In this document: positions 20,902 to 29,644 of the stretch, in pieces
How the letters are laid out: every line of letters starts with the position of its first letter
How positions within the stretch are numbered: the first letter of the stretch is position 1
DNA from: Acidimicrobiales bacterium
GTDB taxonomy: Bacteria > Actinomycetota > Acidimicrobiia > Acidimicrobiales > Aldehydirespiratoraceae
NCBI GenBank assembly: GCA_041394245.1
Contig: JAWKIR010000002.1
Location: forward strand, 434,001-498,000
DNA: 64,000 bases
Direction of reading: 5' to 3'
Program-made: the position numbers and the translations under genes
The notes under the pieces: generated by a model
The model's database searches: none
What the model saw: only the letters and a program-made list of their open reading frames with translations
Told to the model about the DNA's origin: nothing

Positions 20902-22119
20902 TCAGTCGGCCTTCTGGGTGCCGACCTTCAGCTCCTTGAACGGGACGCCCTTGTCGACACTGATGTCGCGGGGGAGGCCGAGCACGCGGTCGCCGATGAT
21001 GTTCTTCTGGATCTCGTTGGTTCCGCCGGCGATGCCGCCCTGGAGGCCGCTGAGCGCGGTTCGCGCCCAACCTCCGCCGGTGTCGCCTTCCCAGGCGACA
21101 CCGCTCGCCCCGACGATCTCCATCGAGACATCGCGCGTGTAGTTCATGATGTTGGTGCTGAAGAGCTTGCCGAGGGAGCCACCGGGGCCCGGGGTCTTGC
21201 CGGCCTGCATCTCGGCACGGGTGCGCATGGAGACGAGCGACTGGCAGGTCTCCAGGATGTAGATCCGCATGAGCTTCTGGCGCAGGGTCGGGTCGTCGAT
21301 GAGGCCGCGCTTGGTCGCTTCCGCGATCAGGCTGTCGGCCCGGTCGTGGGTGACACCACTGGTGGCGCCGGAGCCGATGGCGACCCGTTCGTACATGAGC
21401 ATGGCGGTCGCCATGTTCCACCCGTTGTTGAGCTCACCGATGAGATTCTCGGCCGGGATGCTGACATCGGTGAAGAACACCTCGTTGAAGTGCTTGCCGC
21501 CGTCGATCTGATGGATCGGGCGGACCTCGACGCCCGGAGCGTCCATCGGGAGGATGAACATCGAGATGCCGGCGTGCTTGGGCACCTCGGGATCGGTTCG
21601 GGCGATGATCACGCCGTAGTCGCTCACGTGGGCGAGGGTCGTCCACACCTTCTGCCCGTTGATCACCCAGGTGTCGCCGTCGCGTTCGGCCTTCGTCTGC
21701 AGGCTGGCGACATCGGAGCCGGCACCGGGCTCGGAGAACATCTGACACCAGAGCGTGTCGCCGCGGATGTTGTCCTTGAGGTACGCGGCCTTCTGCTCGT
21801 CGGTGCCGTATTCGGCCAGCATCGGCAGGCACATGCCGTGCGAGATCGTGAACTCGAACGTCATGTTGGGGAACTTGCCGTATTCCTCGCGCCAGATCTT
21901 CTCGAAGGTCTTGTCGAGGCCCTGACCGCCGTATTCCTTCGGATAGGTGATCCCGGCGAGGCCCGCATCGAACAGCGCCCGTTGGAACTTCCGCCCGGCC
22001 TCGAGGCGCTTGGCCCCGCCGGCGTCGGCATCGCCGCCGAGGTGGATGCCGACCGCGTGCTCTTCGAGGAACGCACGACAGCGTGCTCGGAAGTCGGCTT
22101 CGTCAGGGGCTTCGGGCAT
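20902..22119 (-). CDS. Acyl-CoA dehydrogenase
   Basis: A 405-residue FAD acyl-CoA dehydrogenase. MFSEPGAGSDVAS and TWVINGQKVWTT are the FAD/substrate motifs. FTDVSIPAENLIGELNNGW and the C-terminal GGIAGGTNEIQKNIIGDRVLGLPRD fix the family; it resembles actinobacterial FadE paralogues used on bulky or long-chain substrates. ATG 22119 is preferred over a TTG five codons upstream because GGAGA stands at the right distance before it. An operator-like palindrome lies just upstream. It begins near the divergently organised end of the Tat amidohydrolase gene. Confidence 0.92.
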   Translation of the reverse strand: MPEAPDEADFRARCRAFLEEHAVGIHLGGDADAGGAKRLEAGRKFQRALFDAGLAGITYPKEYGGQGLDKTFEKIWREEYGKFPNMTFEFTISHGMCLPMLAEYGTDEQKAAYLKDNIRGDTLWCQMFSEPGAGSDVASLQTKAERDGDTWVINGQKVWTTLAHVSDYGVIIARTDPEVPKHAGISMFILPMDAPGVEVRPIHQIDGGKHFNEVFFTDVSIPAENLIGELNNGWNMATAMLMYERVAIGSGATSGVTHDRADSLIAEATKRGLIDDPTLRQKLMRIYILETCQSLVSMRTRAEMQAGKTPGPGGSLGKLFSTNIMNYTRDVSMEIVGASGVAWEGDTGGGWARTALSGLQGGIAGGTNEIQKNIIGDRVLGLPRDISVDKGVPFKELKVGTQKAD

Positions 22120-22134
22120 CTCTGTCTCCAACAA

Positions 22135-22150
22135 GTAAGCGATCGTTCAC
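22135..22150. promoter_or_regulatory. Operator-like palindrome upstream of the acyl-CoA dehydrogenase
   Basis: The 16-bp imperfect dyad reads GTAAGCGATCGTTCAC; the half-sites match at 6 of 8 positions around a CGATCG core, a form typical of TetR-family operators. It is 16 bases upstream of the chosen ATG of the minus-strand acyl-CoA dehydrogenase gene. A fatty-acid-responsive TetR repressor is a reasonable guess, but no such gene is in the window. Confidence 0.35.
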
Positions 22151-22201
22151 AAGCTACCGGCGCGGCCGCCGCTCCGGCGAGTCCGCGCGATGCGCAGATC
22201 C

Positions 22202-23812
22202 TCACACCGGAAGACTCGGCTTCGGACCGCCCCGCCACCACTGGAGCACCTCGCGGCGCGTGGCGAATCCGATGGGTTCGTAGGGGTTGGGTACCAGCCC
22301 GTCGTCGACGAGTACCTGCAGTTCGCCCTTGCTGGCGGCGAGGAGGTCGGTGTCGATGCCGCACCGGATGCCATCGGGGTCGACGCCGAACAGAGCCGCC
22401 GCGTTCACGCCGAAGATCTTCGCTTTCACTGCGTCGGTCAGCGCCGGGTAGCCGTATTCGCTCTGGAACGCCTCGGTGATCCGGAAGGCCCGGAACGCCT
22501 CGATCTGACGCTGGGGAGAGCCGAGCCAGATGCCGTCGGTGCCCCACATCACTCGGTCTTCGCCGACCCGGGTGAGCAGCTTCCCGAGCACGTGCGCGGC
22601 CTGAGTGGGGTCGTTCATGGTCTCTCGCCACGTCGTGCCGAGCTCACACCAGACGTTGCCGTTGGCAGGAATGCCATGGTCGTCCATGGCTCTCAGGAGC
22701 GAGTTCACGCCGGTGGTCGCCCGGTTCGGATCGTAGGCCCGTTCCGTTGTCTGGATCTCGTAGGCCGAGTGGTAGACGACGAAGTTCATGTCGGGGAACT
22801 GGGCGGCGACCGCGCAGATGTCGTCGGGTCCGTTGAAGCGCCGATCGAACTCCTGCAGGGGGAGACCCTTGTGGGCGCAGATCGTGGTGACGCCCAGGCT
22901 GCGAGCCTGCTCCACCACCGGCAGGCCGATGGCGGGATCGGCCAGCGAGTAGCCCTGATTGCCGGGCCCCCATGCGGTGTAGACCTTGAATGCCGCGACC
23001 CGTCCCGTTCCAGCCGTGGTGGCCATGTCGTCGAGGCGAGCGGCGAGGTCACCGAAATTCGGTGCGATCACGTCGTGGATCAGGACGCGTGGTTGCCCGG
23101 CGACCGTGAGTGCCGCCATCAGGTCGGCGGTACCGACCTTGGCGTCCCAGGGCAGGGGAGCGTCGGCCGGGCCGGAGTTGGGAACGTCGCTGAGCAGGGC
23201 AAACGTCGTGTCGGAGCCCAGGAACATGTTGGTGACATAGGCAATCCGGTTGAGACACTCCAGGCGGTCGGCTTGGTTGCATCCCGACGGCACCAGATTG
23301 CGGATCATGCTCTCGATCCGAGGGGCGTTGTCCCGCCAGACACCCTCCGGCATCACGTGATGGGTGTGGATGTCGAAGATGAATTCGCCCCGATCGCCGA
23401 GCTCGATCGAGCAGGCCTCCTCGTCCTCGGGATCGGGGACGACGTATTCCCCGCCGCGGTCGCCGAGCGTCGTCGTGGTGGACGGAGCACCCGACGTCGT
23501 GGACGATGTCGTGGTCGGGCCGACGGTGGTCGAGGTGGGCGGTGGAAGCGCCTCGTCGCCGGACGCGCAGCTGTTGAGCACGGCCAGCGAGGCGGCCATA
23601 GCCCCCGACGTGGCGAGGAAGCGCCGTCGGTCGACACCGCGCCGCGACGCAGTGTGGGCGAGTGCCTCGAGCATCATCCGCGTCATCGCCTTCTGACGAG
23701 CGGTCGCCGGCGGGGGGAGGAACTCGCCATTCGACAGCGTGGTGGGCCACACGGGGAGCGCGGGGCGGCGATCCGGCTCCCGGTCACGGGCACGGCGCCA
23801 CTGGCTCGTCAT
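22202..23812 (-). CDS. Tat-exported amidohydrolase-family lipoprotein
   Basis: Up to 536 residues. A twin-arginine signal (DRRRFLATSGAMAASLAVLNSC, in two pieces DRRRFLATSG and AMAASLAVLNSC) ends in a lipobox-like Cys at about residue 82, so the protein should be a folded, exported lipoprotein. A Thr/Ser/Pro-rich linker (about 88-120) precedes an amidohydrolase-2 TIM barrel. Metal residues are in FDIHTHHVMPEG, ICAHKGLP, FVVYHSAYE and MWGTDGIWLGSP. The 60 residues before the Arg pair are long for a Tat n-region, so a start at ATG 23686 or 23677 is also likely. The substrate is unknown. Confidence 0.82.
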   Translation of the reverse strand: MTSQWRRARDREPDRRPALPVWPTTLSNGEFLPPPATARQKAMTRMMLEALAHTASRRGVDRRRFLATSGAMAASLAVLNSCASGDEALPPPTSTTVGPTTTSSTTSGAPSTTTTLGDRGGEYVVPDPEDEEACSIELGDRGEFIFDIHTHHVMPEGVWRDNAPRIESMIRNLVPSGCNQADRLECLNRIAYVTNMFLGSDTTFALLSDVPNSGPADAPLPWDAKVGTADLMAALTVAGQPRVLIHDVIAPNFGDLAARLDDMATTAGTGRVAAFKVYTAWGPGNQGYSLADPAIGLPVVEQARSLGVTTICAHKGLPLQEFDRRFNGPDDICAVAAQFPDMNFVVYHSAYEIQTTERAYDPNRATTGVNSLLRAMDDHGIPANGNVWCELGTTWRETMNDPTQAAHVLGKLLTRVGEDRVMWGTDGIWLGSPQRQIEAFRAFRITEAFQSEYGYPALTDAVKAKIFGVNAAALFGVDPDGIRCGIDTDLLAASKGELQVLVDDGLVPNPYEPIGFATRREVLQWWRGGPKPSLPV

Positions 23813-23843
23813 GGGGCGAGGCTAGGGCATCTACGCTGCCGCG

Positions 23844-25271
23844 ATGTCTCGGACCCTCGCCGCGCTGTGTCGACACCCGGTGGCGGTGTTCGCCGCGCTG
23901 GTCGCCGCCCTCCGGTTGCCGAGCTTCGTCGGCCAGCTCTTCGACCCGGATGAGGCCGCGGTCTCGGCCCAGGCCATCGGGCTGTGGCGGGGCGGCGAGA
24001 TGTACGTCGACGGCATCGACCGAAAGCCCCCGCTCGCGCCGTTCGTCTACGAGTGGTCGCACCGGCTGACCGGCAACACCGATCTACGTCCGCTCCACGT
24101 GCTGGCCGCCATGCTCCTCGTCGGCGCCGCGGTCGTGATCGCCGGTGAGGCGCGCCGAATCGGCGGGTCGCAGGCGATGTGGTGGGGCGGCGTGCTGTTC
24201 GTCACCGGGGCGCTCGCGATGGTCCCGGTCGACGCCCAGGCGGCCAACTACAGCCATCTCGCGATGCCCTTCGGCGCGGTCGCGATCGTCGCGGCGCGTC
24301 GCGGGACGGATCGGGCGGCATTCGTGACCGGTCTGGCCCTCTCGATTGCCACACTGACCCGTCAGACGTGGGCGATCGGGATGCTGCCGGCCGCGTTCGC
24401 GTTGTGGCGCTACGGCGATTGGCGGCGCCACCTGCCGCTGGCATTCGTCGGCGGGCTCGTCCCCCTCGGCGTCGTCGCTCTGATGGTCCCGTGGGACGAC
24501 TTCGTCTACTGGTCGCTCGAGAGCAACGGGAGCTTCGTGCTCGATGGTGCCCGGCCGGCCACGGTGCTTGCTCGGGGGCTGGTGAGCATTGCCGTGTTCA
24601 CGGCCTTCCATCTGGTGATCGTGTGGTTCGCCGGTCGGGCGCCCTGGCGCCGCCAGCCCGACCTCTGGCTCTGGACGGCGACGGGGATGGTCGCCGTCGT
24701 CGCCGGCTACCGGTTCTACGGGCACTACTGGATGCAGGTGCTTCCTGCCCTCGTGCTCATCGCGGCCGACGAGCTGCGTACCCGCGACGGTGTCGTGCAA
24801 CGGCGGGCCGGCCGGCTGGTCGGGGCCACCGCGGTGATCGCCTTCGTGCTGGCGTGGACGCCGTCGACCGTGCGCGAGTTGCCGGATCCCGACCCGCTGG
24901 CCGACTTCGTCCGTTCGGTGTCGGGCGAGGACGACACCGTGCTGGTCTGGGGCAATTTTCCGGAGGTCTACTGGAAGGCGGAGCGGGCCCCGGCCGCCGG
25001 TTTCGTCAGCATGGACTTCGTGACCGGTCGGTCCGGGGCGCGCGACAACGGTCCGCACACCATCGCCGATGCGCCCGACCGCGGTTATCCGCACCTCCTG
25101 GCGTCGATCGAGGCGAAGCCGCCTGCGGTGATCATCGACACCCAACCCGGCGGGTTCCGCGAGTACGGCGACTACCCGGTCTCGCTCTTCCCCGAGCTCG
25201 AGCAGTTCATCGCGTCGCACTACGGCGAACCGGTGCTCGTCGACGGGTTCGTCGTGTACACCCCCGAGTAG
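23844..25271 (+). CDS. Polytopic membrane protein, probable GT-C (GT39-like) glycosyltransferase
   Basis: A 475-residue integral membrane protein with about nine hydrophobic segments in the first 330 residues and a soluble C-terminal part. LFDPDEAAVSAQA in the first extracytoplasmic loop carries the acidic pair typical of GT-C transferases that use polyprenyl-phosphate sugars, followed by DRKPPLAPFVYEW. This matches the ArnT/PMT-like membrane family. The acceptor is unknown. It is divergent from the Tat amidohydrolase gene by 31 bases and followed by a large regulator. Confidence 0.7.
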   Translation: MSRTLAALCRHPVAVFAALVAALRLPSFVGQLFDPDEAAVSAQAIGLWRGGEMYVDGIDRKPPLAPFVYEWSHRLTGNTDLRPLHVLAAMLLVGAAVVIAGEARRIGGSQAMWWGGVLFVTGALAMVPVDAQAANYSHLAMPFGAVAIVAARRGTDRAAFVTGLALSIATLTRQTWAIGMLPAAFALWRYGDWRRHLPLAFVGGLVPLGVVALMVPWDDFVYWSLESNGSFVLDGARPATVLARGLVSIAVFTAFHLVIVWFAGRAPWRRQPDLWLWTATGMVAVVAGYRFYGHYWMQVLPALVLIAADELRTRDGVVQRRAGRLVGATAVIAFVLAWTPSTVRELPDPDPLADFVRSVSGEDDTVLVWGNFPEVYWKAERAPAAGFVSMDFVTGRSGARDNGPHTIADAPDRGYPHLLASIEAKPPAVIIDTQPGGFREYGDYPVSLFPELEQFIASHYGEPVLVDGFVVYTPE

Positions 25272-25335
25272 GCGAACGCCTTCGCGGGTCTGTCCCGTTT
25301 CTCCCACCGGTTGCGAGGGTCCTAGTGTCGGCCGC

Positions 25336-28300
25336 GTGACGGTCGAGCGGGGTAGCCAGCGGAAGGCGACGGACCCTGCCACGTCGCTCGAACGTCCCCG
25401 TCTGTTGCAGATCATGGACGGGCGGTTCGAGCGATCGCTGACGGTCCTCACCGCCGGTGCCGGTTTCGGGAAGAGCACGCTGCTCCGCCAGTCGATGGAT
25501 CGCAACGCCGAGGATCCGCAGGGGATCGATCTGTTCCTGGCCTGCCGCCCGGTCGACGAGCGCCCGAACGAGTTCGCGGCGGCGCTGCGCCGTGCCGTCG
25601 GGATCGCTCGCGGCGATGACGACGTGATCGATGCCGTCTGCAGCGAGATGTGGCGTCGGAGCCCTGTCGAGGTTGCGTTGATCGTCGACGACATCCACCT
25701 GCTCCCTCCCGGCGGCGAGGCAGCGGCCCTCCTGCAGGACCTGCTCGATCGCCTGCCCGCCAACGCCCATCTGGTCCTGTCGGGGCGCCGGCCACCGTCA
25801 CTGCGGACCGCCCGGCTCGAGGCCGCCGGCGATGTCTCGCATCTTCGCGAGACCGACCTCGCCTTCACCGGCGGCGAGCAGACGGCGTTGCTCGCCCAAC
25901 GGGCACCCGAGCACGAACCGACCGATCTGGGTGGCTGGCCGGCGTTGCTCGCACTCTCGATGGCGTCGCCCACGGCCCGCGTCGACGACTTCGTGTGGGA
26001 AGAAGTGCTACGGCCCTTCCCTGCGTCGCAGGTCCGGGGCCTGGCTCGGCTGATCGGCCTGGACTGGCTCGACGCTGCGCGCATCGATGCGTTTGCCGGG
26101 CCGGACAGCGGGCTGCGCGATGTCATCGACGGGTTGCCGCTGTGCCATCGCGACGACGAGGGTCGGGTCCATCTCCATGCCTTGTGGGAACGGGTGCTGG
26201 AGGGCATCGATCCGGAGTGGGACGACGATGCGGTCGCCGCGGCGTCGTCGATGCTGGCCGACGACGGCTGGTACCGCGAAGCGCTCGAGTTGTGCATCGA
26301 GCACGGCACGGTCCGCCATGTCGAAGGCCTCGTTCGGCGGTACGCCACCGAGGCGGTGGAGCACCTGCCCACCGAGGAGGTCGAGACATTCGTCGATCTG
26401 CTGGCCGACGGGGCTCGCCGGTCGCGGTTCGGGTGTCTCCTCGAGGGCCGGTTGGAGATCCGGCGCCGGCCTCGGGTCGCGAAGCCGCTCTTGGCCGAGG
26501 CCCGTGAAGGATTCGCAGGCCGAGGCGAGGATGCGCTGGAGGTCGAGACGCTGGTTCTCCTCGGCCAGATCGCGTTCTCGGAGTGGGACGCCACGGCGTT
26601 GGCCCACATCGCCGGCCGGGCCCGTGAGATCGCGACGCCGGCGGCCCGAAGCCTCGCTGCGATGATGGACGCCACCCGGCTGACGGTCGAGGGTGCGCCC
26701 TTTGACGGGGTCCGCGAGCGCATCGAAACGGCACGGGCGATCGGTGTGCCGCTCGGGGGTGTCGACGGAGTGGTCGCCGGGGTGGCGTGCAGACTGTCAG
26801 GGGTGCCCGAGGAGGGGCTCCCGATCGTCGAGCGGGCGCTCCGGGAGGCCACGCGGGCGAACAAGCCGCTCGTCATGGCCAACCTCTTCGACGTGGAGTG
26901 GCTCGCAGGAAGAGTGGGTCCCGACGTGTTGGGAATGCTCGATGCCGGACCGGCCGACGGGTTGGCGGAGATGAGCCATCAGGCCGCTGCGGTCAGCGGG
27001 CTGATGGCATTCGCGAACGCGGTTGCGGGGCGAGCGCGCCAGGCCCGCCGGCACCTCGAACGAGCCGACGCCTTCCGTTCCCATCAGCTCCGCAGCGGGC
27101 TGGCCATGCCAACCGCGGCGCGCATGGCGCTCGAGATCGCCGCCGGCCGAGACGATGTTGCGGCGGCGATCGCCGACGACGGGTTGGACATGTCGATGAT
27201 GACCGACCCCGGGGTGCGGCGGGCCATGCCGATGGCATTCCTCGTCTCGGAGAAGCTCCGGGCGGAGCTCGAGGAGGTCGACCTGGGGCCGTGCTACGAG
27301 GTCGGCCGGCGCGCGGCCGACGCGTTGCAGGCGCTTCGAGACGCAGGTGACACGGGGCCCGCCGCGGCGCTGCCGTGGTCGACGTCGTCGAGGTTCTCCA
27401 TCTTCTTCGTGCCGCCGCTGATCCTGGAGCTCGCGCTCGGCGCAGTGGCGGGCGGGACCGACGCGGCGTCCTCGGTGGCGCGCGAGATGGCGGCGCTCGA
27501 CCGGGAGGCGTTGCGCCGACTGGCCGTGGGTGGGCCCGTTCCGATCCGCGATGGTGCCGCGCGCCTGCTGAAGGAGGTGCCGGCCCGGCCGGGCGACGTG
27601 ATGGAGCTCCGTGCCCTCGGGCCGTTCGAGCTGTGGCGTGACGGCGAGCCGGTCGACGACGCCGGGCTTCGTCGCGGCAAGGTGCGGGCCTTGTTGCAGT
27701 ATCTCGTGGCGCGCGGTGAGTGCCGGCGTGACGAACTCGGCGTGGCGCTCTGGCCCGACTTCGACGAGGAGGCGATGGCCAACAACCTGCGGGTGACCCT
27801 CTCCCACGCGATGAAGCTGCTGGAACCGGAGCGGCAGAAGGGCGAGCCGGCGTATCGGCTACGGGCTGTCGCGGATCGCATCGAGCTCGCGGTCGACGAT
27901 GCTCTCACGATCGATGTGGCGGTCTTCGACGAGCTGTTGGACGCAGCCGAGGATGCCGATCGCGGAGGGGACCCGGCCCGAACGCTGGCGCTGATGGACC
28001 GCGCCGTCGAGATGTATCGCGGCGAGTATCTGGAGGACTGTCCGGAACCGGCGTGGGGCGAAGCCGAGCGGACACGCCTGCGTCACCGGTTCGTCGGCGC
28101 TGCACTGCGGGCTGGGGAACTCCGCCTCGGCCAGGGGGATCTCGACGCAGCGCGGGCGAGAGCGGTGCGAGCTCGCCACGCAGACGCCTACTCCGAAGCG
28201 GCCGCGAGGCTGGAGGCGCTCGTCTACCTCCGCGAAGGCAACCGTGCCGCGGCCCGGTCGGTGCTGGACGCCATGGTCGTCGTGCTGGAGGATGCCGGCG

Positions 28301-28359
28301 TGTCGCCCGAGCGCGAGACCCTCGCCCTGCTCCGTCGGGCCGGCCGGGCGCCCGCCTAG
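25336..28359 (+). CDS. Large ATPase transcriptional regulator with C-terminal SARP/BTAD module
   Basis: A 1007-residue signal-transducing regulator. Residues 35-330 form a STAND/MalT-like ATPase: Walker A GAGFGKST at 41-48 and Walker B VALIVDDIHLLP. Residues about 330-720 are helical repeats of TPR character. From about residue 756 an OmpR-like winged helix (ALGPFELWRDGEPVDDAGLRRGKVRALLQYLV, in parts ALGPFELWRDGEP and LRRGKVRALLQYLV) is followed by the bacterial transcriptional activator domain to the C-terminus. In most large SARPs this DNA-binding module is N-terminal; here it is at the end. The start is GTG 25336. Target genes cannot be read from the sequence. The stop shares CTAG with the convergent hydrolase gene. 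Confidence 0.85.
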   Translation: MTVERGSQRKATDPATSLERPRLLQIMDGRFERSLTVLTAGAGFGKSTLLRQSMDRNAEDPQGIDLFLACRPVDERPNEFAAALRRAVGIARGDDDVIDAVCSEMWRRSPVEVALIVDDIHLLPPGGEAAALLQDLLDRLPANAHLVLSGRRPPSLRTARLEAAGDVSHLRETDLAFTGGEQTALLAQRAPEHEPTDLGGWPALLALSMASPTARVDDFVWEEVLRPFPASQVRGLARLIGLDWLDAARIDAFAGPDSGLRDVIDGLPLCHRDDEGRVHLHALWERVLEGIDPEWDDDAVAAASSMLADDGWYREALELCIEHGTVRHVEGLVRRYATEAVEHLPTEEVETFVDLLADGARRSRFGCLLEGRLEIRRRPRVAKPLLAEAREGFAGRGEDALEVETLVLLGQIAFSEWDATALAHIAGRAREIATPAARSLAAMMDATRLTVEGAPFDGVRERIETARAIGVPLGGVDGVVAGVACRLSGVPEEGLPIVERALREATRANKPLVMANLFDVEWLAGRVGPDVLGMLDAGPADGLAEMSHQAAAVSGLMAFANAVAGRARQARRHLERADAFRSHQLRSGLAMPTAARMALEIAAGRDDVAAAIADDGLDMSMMTDPGVRRAMPMAFLVSEKLRAELEEVDLGPCYEVGRRAADALQALRDAGDTGPAAALPWSTSSRFSIFFVPPLILELALGAVAGGTDAASSVAREMAALDREALRRLAVGGPVPIRDGAARLLKEVPARPGDVMELRALGPFELWRDGEPVDDAGLRRGKVRALLQYLVARGECRRDELGVALWPDFDEEAMANNLRVTLSHAMKLLEPERQKGEPAYRLRAVADRIELAVDDALTIDVAVFDELLDAAEDADRGGDPARTLALMDRAVEMYRGEYLEDCPEPAWGEAERTRLRHRFVGAALRAGELRLGQGDLDAARARAVRARHADAYSEAAARLEALVYLREGNRAAARSVLDAMVVVLEDAGVSPERETLALLRRAGRAPA

Positions 28360-29027
28360 TCAGCGGCCCGGACGATCACCGCTGCCGTCTCCTCGATGGC
28401 CGACACGAAGGGGGAGTGGTCGGTGTCGAGCGAGACGACGCGCCCCGCTCGCGTCGCCATGCGGTGTTGCGCATCGGCGCTGATCGCCTGGTCCTGTTCG
28501 CAGACGACGTAGGTCGACGGTGTCGAGCGCCACGGATCGCCGAGACATTCATGCGCCGTGCTGGACGCGTCCATGGCGCGGAGCCGTTCGATGGCGGCCT
28601 CCGCGAGTTCGGTGGGGCAGTGCGCGAAGAACGCGGCGGTGGCCTTCTCGGGAATGATCGCGCTGCGACCATCGGGGAGCCATTGCATCGCGTCGACGAT
28701 CGGGGTGGGGATCTGGCCGGTGAGTTCGTCGGCGACGGTGTGGCCCTTCTCGAACAGGAAGGCGCAGACGTAGACGAGGTGGGAGATGTCGTCGCGGCCC
28801 TCGGCGGCACCGGAGATGACCAACCCGCCGTAGCTGTGGCCGACCAGGACCTTGGGTCCGTCGAGCGCGTCGAGCGTGTCGCGAACGCAGCCGACATCGT
28901 CGAGGTGCCCGGTCAAGGGCAGGTCGACCGCGACATGGGCCAACCCCGCCCGATCGAGATGGGGGAGGAGGTGCTCCCAGCACCACGCGCCATGCCATGC
29001 CCCGTGAACCAGAACGACCGTTGTCAT
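28356..29027 (-). CDS. Alpha/beta hydrolase, EstC/MenH-like
   Basis: A 223-residue serine hydrolase. VVLVHGAWHGAWCWEHLLPHL is the oxyanion region (VVLVHGAWHG), the nucleophile elbow is VGHSYGG, the acidic residue is in VVCEQDQAIS, and the catalytic His is in DTDHSPFVS, so the triad is complete. This compact form resembles plant-esterase-like hydrolases. The substrate is unknown. It ends with a four-base overlap (CTAG) with the converging regulator gene. Confidence 0.9.
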   Translation of the reverse strand: MTTVVLVHGAWHGAWCWEHLLPHLDRAGLAHVAVDLPLTGHLDDVGCVRDTLDALDGPKVLVGHSYGGLVISGAAEGRDDISHLVYVCAFLFEKGHTVADELTGQIPTPIVDAMQWLPDGRSAIIPEKATAAFFAHCPTELAEAAIERLRAMDASSTAHECLGDPWRSTPSTYVVCEQDQAISADAQHRMATRAGRVVSLDTDHSPFVSAIEETAAVIVRAAD

Positions 29028-29061
29028 CTGGTGGACAGTAGCCGTGACGATCGAACGCAGC

Positions 29062-29168
29062 GGTTCCCGTGGGTGTTTCGGCGGAGCCGGAACACTGTGG
29101 AACCCGAAGGGTTCCCGTGGGTGTTTCGGCGGAGCCGGAACACTGTGGAACCCGAAGGGTTCCCGTGG
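29062..29168. repeat. 48-bp tandem repeat abutting the tmRNA 3' end
   Basis: Two exact 48-bp copies (29062-29109 and 29110-29157) are followed by an 11-base third partial copy (29158-29168) that runs into the ssrA 3' end. Read on the minus strand each copy holds two stem-loops: GGAACCC-TTC-GGGTTCC, and a 10-bp stem (9 of 10 paired) around TCC. They lie immediately downstream of tmRNA in its direction of transcription, so they could form tandem terminators or 3' stabilisers, or be a REP-like element. Confidence 0.8.
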
Positions 29169-29554
29169 AGCTGGAGGGAATCGAACCCTCGTCCGTCAGG
29201 TGGTTGCCCACCGCGCTACGACCATTCCCGTGATCGTGGCTCATGGTCGCCACACTGCCGGGTCAGGCGGGCCACGAGGGCCCAACCACTGGGTCTTTCC
29301 CCTGGGTCAGCGGTCTTTGCCTGCTGTCAGTGGTCTTTCCCTACCGTCCACCACCGCTTCTGGTGACAGGCTGCGGTGATCTGGCCCCGCGTGCCATTGC
29401 TGGTCGCGATGACTCTCTACCTACTGACTAGGTCAGGCGGCGAGAGCGAGATCGTCCGAATCGGCGTCTCTGTTGTTGCCCCGTTTTGAGAGTCTGAGCA
29501 ACTCTGGTCGCACGTTGTTGCATCCGGTTCCCAACGTCGAAACCGATCAGCCCC
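29166..29554 (-). ncRNA. ssrA: Transfer-messenger RNA (tmRNA)
   Basis: A 389-nt tmRNA that rescues stalled ribosomes together with SmpB. The mature 5' end GGGGCTGATCGGTTTCGACG and the 3' T-arm/acceptor (GGTTCGATTCCCTCCAGCTCCA in parts GGTTCGATTCCC and CAGCTCCA) are characteristic. The acceptor GGGGCTG pairs with CAGCTCC with one G-U pair. CCA is not encoded. The tag reading frame is at 29480-29433 and reads GNNRDADSDDLALAA then TGA, with the usual hydrophobic ALAA-type degron. The resume codon is proposed as GGC by position and has A at -4. Three GGTCTTT motifs on the plus strand (about 29293-29341) mark the pseudoknot region. smpB is on the same strand about 1.4 kb upstream. Confidence 0.93.
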
Positions 29555-29644
29555 GTTGTGCTGCGTTCGATTGTCAAGCAGCGTCCCTCCGGGGAGGGAA
29601 CTGTCTTCATGGTATCGGGCTGCCGTGACCGCTACCTTGCCGAC

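Noticed and set aside
29062..29168. Possible CRISPR or attachment-site duplication at ssrA
   Set aside because: Copies are direct tandem repeats without spacers, and the repeated sequence is not a copy of the ssrA 3' half; only about 11 bases touch the gene. No integrase is in the window.
29166..29240. A tRNA on the minus strand suggested by the T-arm and acceptor sequence
   Set aside because: The matching 5' acceptor strand is not about 70 bases away but 389 bases away; the full structure and tag frame show tmRNA.
29555..29590. A TTGACA element on the minus strand upstream of ssrA as its -35 box
   Set aside because: It lies only about 23 bases before the mature 5' end and has no -10 at the right distance, unless the precursor starts inside the mature RNA.
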